From NCBI GenBank assembly GCA_943788935.1, contig CALSSE010000009.1:248001-312000 (forward strand): a DNA stretch of 64,000 nt, read 5' to 3'. Shown in pieces: positions 18,193 to 26,771 of the stretch. The notes below the pieces were generated by a model. It was not told the DNA's origin, did not search any database, and saw nothing but the letters and a program-made list of their open reading frames with translations. This DNA is from an uncultured bacterium (lineage in GTDB: Bacteria > Myxococcota_A > Bradymonadia > UBA7976 > VGTA01). Made by a program: the position numbers and the translations under genes. Each line of letters opens with the position of its first letter. Position 1 is the first letter of the stretch.

Positions 18193-19638
18193 ATGATGAC
18201 CTTGCTAATCGACCGATTATTTCGAAAAAATTATGGCTCTTCATTGAGTGCACCCCTCTTCACCTTATGTGTCGCCTCCCTCCTGTTTATGGTGTGTAGT
18301 GTGAGCCTTCTGAAACCTGTTGAGGCCCAGCGTCGACGCGCTGCAGTCGAAGATCACGACCTCTCTGGTCTCTGGCTCGGTGACTATCTCTGCGATCGAC
18401 AACATCACATGCTCATGTTAGAGCTCACTGAAGGTCGTCGAGGTAAGGTTAAAGCGATCTTTCATGGGCTCTACCAAGACAAAGAGTATCTAAGTTTTGA
18501 GATGAGAGGCCGAGTTAAAGAGAGGGCTCGAGGGCTTCGTCTTATGCTTGAGCCAGGATCATGGATCGAGAAACCTGCTCATGATTTTGTCAGCGTCGCT
18601 CTCTCGGGGAAGGTGATCAAGGACAAAATTCGAGGTCGTCTAGATGACCAAGCGTGCGGTGAGTTTGAAGTGAAACGGCTCAGCTGTGATTTCTCTGAGT
18701 CTGCGCCTTGCTCTCGGGCAGAGAGAGATCTCTTTGCCCAGCACATTAATCGCTTTGGTAAGATGAAGGATCGTCAAAATCGAGGAAGTCGAAGAGCGCA
18801 ACGAGCTCGACGCCGAGCGCGCCGAGCGCGTCAAGAGCGTGCCCAAGCTCGCCAGTCAGATGAATCTAAGGCTCTTGAGGCTCCTAAGGTTCCTAAGGTG
18901 CCTGAGGCTCCTAAGGTGCCTGAGGCTCCTAAGTATCGACCTGTGACAGCCATTGATCAGGCGGCCTTCGCCCCGTTGATCAATCATATAGAGGAAGCGA
19001 GCTTTGACCCCAAACGACTCGCTCTCCTCAGCTTAGCTATGCAACACTCTTATTTGACCTCTGCTCAAGCGAAGAGGATCCTCGAAAGTTTCACCTTTGA
19101 CCCCAAACGGCTAGAGGCTGTTAGACTGATGGTTGGACGTATCGTTGATCCCAAGAGCCACTTCTCATTATTAGAGAGCTTCACTTTCGATCCTCAACGT
19201 AATCGTGCAGCCGAGCTCCTCGCTCACTCCACCGTCCCAGCGCCAGTCCTCATCGAGCCACAAGCTCATAAACCAGACCGACGATCAGTACGCAAAGAGT
19301 CGAAGGGTGAAGTGCAAAGCGAACCACAGAGAGTCGCGATGGAAGCTAAACTCTTCGCTAGGCTCCTCGCTAATGTGAGCGAGAAGAGTTTTGATAAAGG
19401 TCGTCAATCAGTGGTCGCTCTCTCAGCGGGGAGCTCATGGTTCAGCGCTGAGCAGGTGAAGAGGCTTATCGAGGAGTGGACTTTTGAGCCCGCTAAAATC
19501 ACAGCGCTTAAGACTCTCGCTCCTCGGATCCTTGACCTAGATCAGAGCTTCCTCATCCTCGATTCCTTCACTTTTGATCAATATCGCGCTCAAGCGACTA
19601 AGATCCTTAAGTCAGCGAAGCCCGCCTCCGTTCGGTAA
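18193..19638 (+). CDS. Secreted protein with two DUF4476-like domains
   Basis: A 481-residue exported protein. A signal peptide ends near residue 45 (LLKPVEA-Q). Residues about 55-180 form a domain with WLGDYLCDRQHHMLMLEL and conserved Cys. A very basic Arg/Ala/Gln tract (about 190-222) is followed by a PKVPEAPKVPEA linker. Two copies of a DUF4476-like helical unit follow (about 255-350 and 390-475), each with the pattern F-x-P/D-K-R, a Q-A-K/Q-V-K-R-I/L-I/L-E segment and a terminal FTFD-x-x-R. DUF4476 has no established function. Confidence 0.78.
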   Translation: MMTLLIDRLFRKNYGSSLSAPLFTLCVASLLFMVCSVSLLKPVEAQRRRAAVEDHDLSGLWLGDYLCDRQHHMLMLELTEGRRGKVKAIFHGLYQDKEYLSFEMRGRVKERARGLRLMLEPGSWIEKPAHDFVSVALSGKVIKDKIRGRLDDQACGEFEVKRLSCDFSESAPCSRAERDLFAQHINRFGKMKDRQNRGSRRAQRARRRARRARQERAQARQSDESKALEAPKVPKVPEAPKVPEAPKYRPVTAIDQAAFAPLINHIEEASFDPKRLALLSLAMQHSYLTSAQAKRILESFTFDPKRLEAVRLMVGRIVDPKSHFSLLESFTFDPQRNRAAELLAHSTVPAPVLIEPQAHKPDRRSVRKESKGEVQSEPQRVAMEAKLFARLLANVSEKSFDKGRQSVVALSAGSSWFSAEQVKRLIEEWTFEPAKITALKTLAPRILDLDQSFLILDSFTFDQYRAQATKILKSAKPASVR

Positions 19639-19683
19639 GTTTGTCTCTCTGTAGGTGGCTATGATTCAGAGAGTAGGCATAAC

Positions 19684-20736
19684 TCAGTGTAGACTGAGCG
19701 CTAAGGCTTGATGTCCCCCTGCTTGTAACGAGAGAGCGGCGGCCTGAGATCGCGCCTCGCTCTCAAATAACCCAAAGCTCGTCCCACCATGTCCTGCGCC
19801 ACTCATTTTAGCACCAAGGGCGCCTAGGCTCAACAATCGCTCACATGATTGATTAAGCGCTGGGGTAGAGACGCCGAGCTTGATTAAGCGCTGATGATTA
19901 TCATTGAGGAGCGCGCTGAGTGTGTAGAGATCGCCAGATTCTATCGCCGTGATTCCTCTTTTGGTGATCTCAGAGATCTCGTAAAAGAGAGTATCATATA
20001 TAGAGGGGGAGTCTGCCCGTCTAGCAGCGACACCGCTCACAGCATCCGCGGTAGAGCCTTCTCTAGGAGTCCAACTGAGGACGAGATGAAGAATCTTCCC
20101 TATGTTTAAAGACCGCTGAGTAAATCCTTTAGCGTGGCCTCCTCCCTCTAGCGTGGCTGCGAGCGTTGACCGTTGGAACATCAGCGCGCCTCCTTGGATC
20201 GAGACTTGATGATCTAGACCAGAGGGGTTTTGATGAAAAACACGCTCCATGGATAGCGCGCCTTCAAAGAGCTCTGCATCGGAGAAGTGATGGTGATGGA
20301 GTTTAGCGATCGCTCTTAAGGAAGCCACCGAGAGAGCGGCGCTAGAGCCTAGACCCACTTTAAAAGGGAGCGCGCCCGCAACAGTGAATTCATAAACCCC
20401 TGACAGCGCTAACCCTCTCTCACTGGCCCAGCGCAGTCCTTCGTGAAAGGCGGTGAGGAGCGCGGCGGACTGAGGAGGTTCTATGTCGATAAGGCGACCT
20501 CGAGCGGAGAGGCGAGCCTCTACACGCGCGTTAGCGTCTGGAGAGACCTCTCGACATACATGAATTTCCAAGCCTCGAGAGAGCGCTACCGCGACAGCGG
20601 GATGACCATACACCACAGCATGCTCTCCAAATAAAATGAGCTTACCCGCTCCCCATGATGAAGCCTCTACTAGAGAGGGAGAGTGAGAGGGAGAGGGAGA
20701 GGGAGAGGACTGTTGAGTCGAGCCTTTAGTTGACAT
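19684..20736 (-). CDS. mvk: Mevalonate kinase
   Basis: A 350-residue GHMP-family kinase that phosphorylates mevalonate in the mevalonate route to isoprenoids. Motif 1 is GKLILFGEHAVVYGHPA, motif 2 the ATP-binding KVGLGSSAALSVA, and motif 3 AKMSGAGHGGTSFGLF near the C-terminus; GEHAVV and GLDHQ are characteristic of mevalonate kinase rather than homoserine or galactokinase. A Ser/Pro-rich N-terminal tail of about 30 residues precedes the domain. The mevalonate pathway is rare in Gram-negative bacteria but known in myxobacteria. No other pathway gene is in the window. Confidence 0.9.
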   Translation of the reverse strand: MSTKGSTQQSSPSPSPSHSPSLVEASSWGAGKLILFGEHAVVYGHPAVAVALSRGLEIHVCREVSPDANARVEARLSARGRLIDIEPPQSAALLTAFHEGLRWASERGLALSGVYEFTVAGALPFKVGLGSSAALSVASLRAIAKLHHHHFSDAELFEGALSMERVFHQNPSGLDHQVSIQGGALMFQRSTLAATLEGGGHAKGFTQRSLNIGKILHLVLSWTPREGSTADAVSGVAARRADSPSIYDTLFYEISEITKRGITAIESGDLYTLSALLNDNHQRLIKLGVSTPALNQSCERLLSLGALGAKMSGAGHGGTSFGLFESEARSQAAALSLQAGGHQALALSLH

Positions 20737-21054
20737 AAACGCTTCTCGATCGGCTAGGACGCTATTTTGAACATTCTAACCTTGCTACACCCTTATGGAG
20801 TGAGTAATCAAGTCTAGTGTGGGCTAGCGAGCTGATTCTCTTTCAATTCTCTTTTAAAGAGTCGTTTACGACTTCTCTCTCTGCTGATGGCGAATGAACT
20901 CGATTTTTTATAAGGGATGGGGAATCTTGGTTTACTCTCTCACTATATTTGCTTGGTACTCTCACTATATGTGCTTGGTACTCTCTTGCTACTCTCTATC
21001 TGTTATTTAGGTATTATCTCGATCCTTTCGAAATCTTGAATCACCATTTATTTT
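20737..21054. other. 318-nt gap between mvk and nadE with small dyads and a direct repeat
   Basis: No gene is visible. Two adjoining dyads occur: CTCTTT-T-AAAGAG (20849-20861) and AGTCG-TTTA-CGACT (20860-20873). A near-perfect direct repeat follows: TACTCTCTCACTATATTTGCTTGG (split at 20933-20956) and TACTCTCACTATATGTGCTTGG (20957-20978). These may belong to the nadE control region; no consensus promoter is evident. Confidence 0.45.
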
Positions 21055-23139
21055 ATGAGATCCCTTATGATGTACTCACACGTCGCGATCGCGACACTAA
21101 ATCAAACAGTCGGTGATTGGAGTGGCAATCGCCAAAGAGTCGTCATCGCCGCTCAAGAAGCAGCGCAGAGGGGGGCCTCTCTCTTACTGTGTCCTGAATT
21201 GGCACTCTCTGGTTATAGCTTGTTAGATCGACTCTACAGAGAGTCAACTCTCACCGAGAGCTTTAAGAGCTTACTACGGCTCACCGAGGCGTGCGCTGAG
21301 TTACCGATCACAGTGTGTGTCGGTTTACCAATCTCTCTTAGTGGCCTCATCTATAACGCTGCTGCGGTCATCAGCGGTGGACAGATTGTAGGTTTCTCTT
21401 GTAAGTCTCATCTCGCCCATGGCGATGTGGAATATGAAGAGCGCTATTTCGCAGCTTGGCCTATGGGTAAGAGCGTAGATTGGACTGCGCCGGATGGCCA
21501 ACGATACCCAGTGGGAGCGTTGATCTTTGAGAGTGAAGAGAGCGGGGACTTTGCCCTTGAAATCTGCGAAGACGCATTTCGTAGTCAACATCCGGGAGCG
21601 CTCGCCACCTTGGGCGGTGCGGAGCTGATACTTAATCCCTCCGCCTCCTGGTTCACGCTCGGTAAGCATTCTTGGAGGAGAGAGTTAGTTCGTCAGCGTA
21701 GCCGAGAGGGGCTCTGTGGTTATCTTTATGCCTCTCTGTTAGGCGCTGATAACACGAGACTCATCTTTGATGGCGCTGGTTTTATTGTCAGCGAGGGGCA
21801 GCTATTGGTGGAGTCTGACCGCTTAAGACTCGATAGAGAAGTGAATGTCGTCGATGCCTTGATCGATCTCAGCTCCATTCGCCGAGCCCGACGAGAGACG
21901 GGCTCTTGGCGCAGACAGGTCAGCGCAGAGACGAGGCAGCTAGACAGGGTCAAAATTCCCTCACTCGGTGAGCGATACCAAGACAGTGAAGAGACATCTC
22001 AGCGAGTCACTCCGAGCATAATTCCTGATTGGATCTCAGACCCTCAACTAGAGATCGAGCCTAGCTTGTCTTGGTGGTCGAAGGATGAGCGACTCAGCGG
22101 GAGTCAGTTGCTGCAGAGGGGAGAAGTTAACGAGCTAGAGCTAGAGCTCGCGCTCTGCCTTGGGCTACATGATTATATGAGGAAGGCGAAGATCAAAGCC
22201 ATCGCCCTCGCGCTCTCTGGTGGGAGAGACTCAGCGATGGTAGCCCTACTCGTTCATCGTATGTGGCGATATCGTCACCCAACCTTGACTATTGATGAGC
22301 TAAGAGCTTCTCTCACCGAGCGATTTCACTGCGCTTATTTGGCGACTGAAAACTCTGGGAGCGCTACCCAAGGCGCGGCGAAGGCGCTCGCGAGTGAGCT
22401 AGGAGCTACCTTTTATGATTTGAATATTCAAGAGGCGCTCAGCGCACACCACTCGCTGATCAGCCACGCTTTGAACCGTAAGCTCACCTGGGCTGACCCC
22501 ACCGATGATATCACTCTACAGAATGTACAGGCTCGTTTACGAGGGAGCGTAATCTGGATGATCGCTAACTCTCATAAGGCTCTCTTGCTAGCGACCTCGA
22601 ATAAGAGTGAAGCGGCCGTGGGCTATACAACGATGGACGGCGATACTTCAGGAGGGCTCTCTCCGATCGCTGATGTTCCTAAGAGTTTAGTCTCTAGATG
22701 GCTCCGATGGGCTAGAGAGCGATATGAGATACAGAGCTTAGAGCAAATTAATGGCTTAGAGCCGACCGCTGAGCTTCGACCAGCGAGCGAGGGTCAGAAT
22801 GATGAAGATGACTTGATGCCATTTGATATCCTCGATCAACTGATCTTTGGCTTTTGTCAGCAGGCTTTGAGCCCTTTAGAGCTCTTTCAGCGCTATTGGC
22901 CAGTGTTTCAGTCACGATATAGCTCTCCGAGGGGTCTTCAAGCTCATATTCATAAGTTTATTAGGCTCTTCTGCTTCAGCCAATGGAAGCGTGAGCGGTT
23001 TGCGGTCTCATTTAGAGTGATGAGCTATGATCTCGATCCTAAAGGTGGGGGGCGTTATCCGGTCATTCAGGCTCCTTTCACAGAAGAGCTTGAGGCATTA
23101 GATGCCTATGTTGAGACCCTTGATGGAGGTGAGAGATGA
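21055..23139 (+). CDS. nadE: Glutamine-dependent NAD+ synthetase
   Basis: A 694-residue two-domain enzyme converting deamido-NAD+ to NAD+ with glutamine as nitrogen donor. The N-terminal nitrilase domain has the Glu48 (CPELALSGY), Lys117 (CKSHLAHG) and Cys171 (LEICEDAF) triad that makes ammonia; the C-terminal NAD synthetase domain has the pyrophosphate-loop SGGRDS (388-393), LATSNKSEAAVGY and GDTSGGLSPIADVPK. ATG codons at 21067 and 21070 are equally possible starts; no strong ribosome site distinguishes them. Its stop overlaps the next start (ATGA), indicating translational coupling to the gamma-glutamyltransferase gene. Confidence 0.95.
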   Translation: MRSLMMYSHVAIATLNQTVGDWSGNRQRVVIAAQEAAQRGASLLLCPELALSGYSLLDRLYRESTLTESFKSLLRLTEACAELPITVCVGLPISLSGLIYNAAAVISGGQIVGFSCKSHLAHGDVEYEERYFAAWPMGKSVDWTAPDGQRYPVGALIFESEESGDFALEICEDAFRSQHPGALATLGGAELILNPSASWFTLGKHSWRRELVRQRSREGLCGYLYASLLGADNTRLIFDGAGFIVSEGQLLVESDRLRLDREVNVVDALIDLSSIRRARRETGSWRRQVSAETRQLDRVKIPSLGERYQDSEETSQRVTPSIIPDWISDPQLEIEPSLSWWSKDERLSGSQLLQRGEVNELELELALCLGLHDYMRKAKIKAIALALSGGRDSAMVALLVHRMWRYRHPTLTIDELRASLTERFHCAYLATENSGSATQGAAKALASELGATFYDLNIQEALSAHHSLISHALNRKLTWADPTDDITLQNVQARLRGSVIWMIANSHKALLLATSNKSEAAVGYTTMDGDTSGGLSPIADVPKSLVSRWLRWARERYEIQSLEQINGLEPTAELRPASEGQNDEDDLMPFDILDQLIFGFCQQALSPLELFQRYWPVFQSRYSSPRGLQAHIHKFIRLFCFSQWKRERFAVSFRVMSYDLDPKGGGRYPVIQAPFTEELEALDAYVETLDGGER

Positions 23140-24710
23140 ATCTATTAAAAGGACAGAGAGGGGTGTGTGCCGCTGGTCATCCATTGACGGCAGCAGCGGG
23201 TCGGAAGGCTTTTGAAGCGGGAGGAAACGCTGTTGACGCAGCGGTCGCCGCTCAATTGATGGCGACTGTCGCTGAGCCTCTCTTAACCGGTCTCGGTGGT
23301 GGCGGGGTCGCCATGGTCAAGCGAGGGTCGAGCTGTAAGGTGCTCGACTTCTTCTCGGATCGTCCAGGGTTAGGGCCTTCTCGACCTCTCGCGCCTCTAG
23401 AGCATGTTGACGTTCATTTCGGTGTTGATGTTCAACGTTTTAGCTATGGGGTGTCCTCCATCGCAGTACCGGGGATGATCCCTGGGCTGTGGGCGCTTCA
23501 TCAAGAAGGAGGTCGTCTGCCTTTGCCACTGATGGCTCGTTGGGCAGCAGATGTGGCAGATCAAGGTTTAGAGGTGAGCGATGGTCTCAGTAAGTCGATC
23601 AAGGCTTTAGCGCCCATATTGGAGAGAGATGACTACCTTCGACCTAAATTTTTCACCGAGAGCGGCGGAGAGCTTACTCTTGCGATTACTGGGCATCGCT
23701 ATGCCCTCCCCGAGCTGAGCGAGACTATGATGCGTTGGGCGAGCGGTGGTCCTCAGGAGCTCTTCTCTGGCGACTCTCTCGACGCTCTCCTCGAAACCTT
23801 GGGAGAATTTGCTCCCTTGAATATTCATGATCTCAATGCCTACGCTGTTCAGTGGCGTGAGCCTCTTTACACCGAGTTGAAATCAAGCGTTCAACCTGCT
23901 CAACTGTGGACTCCTGCGCTGCCGAGTCAAGGGGGGGTCCAAATTTCTGCTCTGTTGCAATCGGTCGCTCATCGCCTATTAATGAGTCGTGAAGAAGGAG
24001 GGGTCGAACCTCTCGGTTCAAAGGCAGTGAGTCTCATCGCTGATGCGATGAGAGAGTTAGAGGAGAGTAAAGGTTCAGATTGGCCGAGAGCGCTAGTCTC
24101 CAAAGAGGCAGGGAATGTGTGGCGATCCCAGCTAGGCTTCACCACTCACTTGAGCACTTATGATGCAGAGGGGAACGCGGTGGGGATCACGAGCTCCCTC
24201 GGAGAGACTGCGGGAGTGAGCGTCTCTTCTTTGGGTTTGATCCTTAATAATTTTATGGGAGAAGATGACGTCGCGCCTCCCACATGTATGCCTGCACCCG
24301 GTGAGAGGCTCTTTACGATGTGTAGCCCCACTCTCCTAGAGCTTGAGCATCAGTCAGGCGTTCAAGGATATATGATGGGGAGTGGTGGGAGTAGTCGTAT
24401 ACGAAGCATCATCGCTCATGGGGCTCTCTATCTCACCGAGGGGCTCTTGGGACTCGGCGCAGATCTCTCCGAGGTGGTCAGAGCGCCGCGGATCCATCTA
24501 GAGGGGAATAAGCTACGACTAGAGACTTTTCAGCGACCAGTAGGTCTTATCGAAGAGATTCGAGAGCGCTGTGAAGGACTGGGCGAAGAATTGGTCTGTT
24601 TTGACGACCTCAATCTATTCTTCGGAGGTCTACACATCGCCTCTGGTGGGGCTCTCGGTCTTGGAGGTGCAGGAGATCCTAGACGCTCGGGAACGGTTGA
24701 GATCGTTTAA
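23136..24710 (+). CDS. Gamma-glutamyltransferase family protein
   Basis: A 524-residue Ntn-hydrolase of the gamma-glutamyltranspeptidase family. The family N-terminus is clear (AGHPLTAAAGRKAFEAGGNAVDAAVAAQ, here only noted in part), and the autoprocessing nucleophile is Thr336 in FTTHLSTYD, followed by GNAVGITSSLGE and the substrate-binding GSGGSSRIRS. Family members cleave glutathione or related gamma-glutamyl compounds. There is no N-terminal signal peptide, unlike periplasmic Ggt, so it is likely cytoplasmic or a substrate-specific relative. It overlaps nadE by 4 nt. The convergent neighbour ends 3 nt away. Confidence 0.88.
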   Translation: MNLLKGQRGVCAAGHPLTAAAGRKAFEAGGNAVDAAVAAQLMATVAEPLLTGLGGGGVAMVKRGSSCKVLDFFSDRPGLGPSRPLAPLEHVDVHFGVDVQRFSYGVSSIAVPGMIPGLWALHQEGGRLPLPLMARWAADVADQGLEVSDGLSKSIKALAPILERDDYLRPKFFTESGGELTLAITGHRYALPELSETMMRWASGGPQELFSGDSLDALLETLGEFAPLNIHDLNAYAVQWREPLYTELKSSVQPAQLWTPALPSQGGVQISALLQSVAHRLLMSREEGGVEPLGSKAVSLIADAMRELEESKGSDWPRALVSKEAGNVWRSQLGFTTHLSTYDAEGNAVGITSSLGETAGVSVSSLGLILNNFMGEDDVAPPTCMPAPGERLFTMCSPTLLELEHQSGVQGYMMGSGGSSRIRSIIAHGALYLTEGLLGLGADLSEVVRAPRIHLEGNKLRLETFQRPVGLIEEIRERCEGLGEELVCFDDLNLFFGGLHIASGGALGLGGAGDPRRSGTVEIV

Positions 24711-24713
24711 GTA

Positions 24714-25889
24714 TTATAGGCCCGAAGAGCGAAAGACATGGTTGAGAGTGATGATCGCTCGCGCGGTGACGAGGATCTTGTTCCCTTCCCAATATTTTCG
24801 ATCTTCATTCACCCATGAGCCATCGACCTGCTGTAGATAAATGAATTTAGAGATGAGGTCTGCGCCCCAATTGTGGGTTTTACCATTATTAGTAGGGATG
24901 AAAGACTCACCATAGGCTTCAAGTGCGCTAGCGGCGGTTTGGAGATAGTAATAGTAAGCGGTCGTCCCCATACCGGGATGGGTGTTGAAGTCATAATTAT
25001 CTTGAATCCATCCAAGAGCCGCCTTGACTCGTGTGTCGCCTTTGTTGCTCTCATTAGTAAACATAAGTGACTTCAAACCTGCGAAGGTCATCGCTCCATA
25101 GCTCTTGGTTCCTCCTGCTCTTGAAGCGCCCGGCTCGTAGATAAAGCCTCCATCATTACCGGCCCAAGGACGCTCTAAGACGTCCTTATCGTCTTCTTCA
25201 GTGAAGTTTTGGCACCGTTTAACGAAGAGCTCGGCTTTCTCCCAGACATCACTCTTTTTATCATAATCAGTCTTCTTGAGAGCCTCGAGCGCATATTGAA
25301 GATTAGAGAGGTCAGGGCGTTCATCTCCTCCATATCCTATGCCTCCGTAATACTTGTCTTTCTTGCTATAGTTTTGCTCTTCATCACTCTGGAACTTTAC
25401 CAAGAATCGTTGGCCTCCCTCGATCTCTTTCTTATATTTCACCGCGTCTAGGGTGTGGAGCGCCATAATCGCTAGGGCGGTGTTATAAGTCGGCGTCTCT
25501 TCACCGGTAATCGACCCATTAGCGCGGGCTTGGGAAGCGATAAACTCCATTGCTTTACGAATAAAGGGGCCATCTCCGGGGGTATACTTACGAGGACTCT
25601 CAGACATCGCTAAGAGCGCCATCGATGTGAGACCTACGTGGTTTCCATAAGAGCCATCTTCAGCTTGTTGTTGGCGAAGAAAGCGAATCCCCTTGTCGAT
25701 CGCGTCCTTCGCTTTCTTTTGGAGTTGAGGAGCGATCACCGCTTTTGACTCTGCTCGCTGAGTCGCAGAGGACTCAGCCTGTGGGCTTGGCACAGGAGTG
25801 CTCTGAGCGAAGAGAGCGAGCGGTAACGAGCCAAGTGATAGCCCCATCATGATAATTAATGAGAGGAACATAGAGGTTATTCTCTTCAT
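24714..25889 (-). CDS. Secreted prenyltransferase/squalene-oxidase-repeat protein
   Basis: A 391-residue exported protein with a signal peptide (about 1-29, ending LALFA-Q). The body is an alpha/alpha-toroid of the terpene cyclase/prenyltransferase repeat type: repeated units with AIDKGIRFLRQQQAEDGSYG, ALAIMALHTLD, and IYLQQVDGSWVNED. No DXDD or DDxxD catalytic motif is apparent, so it is probably a binding or scaffold member. Such repeat proteins are common in planctomycetes and myxobacteria. GGAG lies 5 nt before the ATG. The 190-nt upstream gap to the next minus-strand gene holds nothing I can identify. Confidence 0.82.
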   Translation of the reverse strand: MKRITSMFLSLIIMMGLSLGSLPLALFAQSTPVPSPQAESSATQRAESKAVIAPQLQKKAKDAIDKGIRFLRQQQAEDGSYGNHVGLTSMALLAMSESPRKYTPGDGPFIRKAMEFIASQARANGSITGEETPTYNTALAIMALHTLDAVKYKKEIEGGQRFLVKFQSDEEQNYSKKDKYYGGIGYGGDERPDLSNLQYALEALKKTDYDKKSDVWEKAELFVKRCQNFTEEDDKDVLERPWAGNDGGFIYEPGASRAGGTKSYGAMTFAGLKSLMFTNESNKGDTRVKAALGWIQDNYDFNTHPGMGTTAYYYYLQTAASALEAYGESFIPTNNGKTHNWGADLISKFIYLQQVDGSWVNEDRKYWEGNKILVTARAIITLNHVFRSSGL

Positions 25890-26080
25890 AGAAGCTCCGA
25901 TAAATAATTAGAGTGTTTCACAGAGGGTTATTTATGTGTAGATACCAATGGATAGGCACCCATAAGGAGTGTGTATCATATCTCGCTAAGGGAGGGTATC
26001 AAACGGTGCTTAGAGTGGGTAGGGAGATCTACCTACTCTACGAGAGGCTAGAGACTATCAGAGATCGCTCCAGCCTAGGG

Positions 26081-26770
26081 TTACACCGAGTCTCTCAGCT
26101 TACTCCGAGCGGTTAATTCCCAACAGAGTGCGCTGATCCCTAACAAGAAGAGAGCGCCGAACCACCAAGGGAGGGGTTGTACCTCTACTAAACCAGATTG
26201 AGTGATTTCGTAGAGCAATGGGTCTTGTAGCGAGTGCCGACCGACAGATTTAAGTCCTGTATACACGGGGTGGGCGCTGATACAGATGGTCGCTATCCAA
26301 GGAGAGAAGGCGGTGCGACCAAAGAAGAGGGCACCCCAGAATGGAGCGCTCCCCAATCCGAGAATAAATAGAATCGACCATCCCCATGCCTCTGCAAGTC
26401 TCACTTTTCGTTTATCGAATAAATCAGCGAGCGATACACAAAGGATCCCCCATGAACAGTAGACGACTCCGACTTGCCATAGACCTTGAGCGAGCATTAC
26501 CGACCAGAGCGTGATGATAAAAAAAGCGGGCGTGAGTCCCCATAGTTGCCAACGTCGTTGTCGAGGTAAGGAGCTCAAGATTAACGCATAGGCGTCACGA
26601 TTGAGTGAGCGCCGACGACCTAACACTAACAATGGACATAGAGAACCTAGACTCACTCCAATCCAGAGGCGGGTCGTGAGATCATCGGGGATCAAAATGA
26701 GCGCGAGCAAGAGGCCGATAAGGCCGGTAAAGATTCGCCAAGAGCTTCGCCAGAGGAGGATATTGAACAT
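26081..26770 (-). CDS. Polytopic membrane protein, unknown function
   Basis: A 229-residue integral membrane protein with about seven hydrophobic segments. I set the start at ATG 26770, two bases after the HEAT-protein stop codon; the frame is open to 26821 but that would overlap. It ends with TM segment WWFGALFLLGISALCWEL followed by TARSKLRDSV. Contact with the upstream gene suggests one operon with the HEAT-repeat protein. I do not recognise a family. Confidence 0.72.
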   Translation of the reverse strand: MFNILLWRSSWRIFTGLIGLLLALILIPDDLTTRLWIGVSLGSLCPLLVLGRRRSLNRDAYALILSSLPRQRRWQLWGLTPAFFIITLWSVMLAQGLWQVGVVYCSWGILCVSLADLFDKRKVRLAEAWGWSILFILGLGSAPFWGALFFGRTAFSPWIATICISAHPVYTGLKSVGRHSLQDPLLYEITQSGLVEVQPLPWWFGALFLLGISALCWELTARSKLRDSV

Positions 26771-26771
26771 G

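Noticed and set aside
25913..26116. 67-codon plus-strand open frame
   Set aside because: No ribosome site, no recognisable domain, overlaps the end of the membrane-protein gene; the region is more likely a promoter area.
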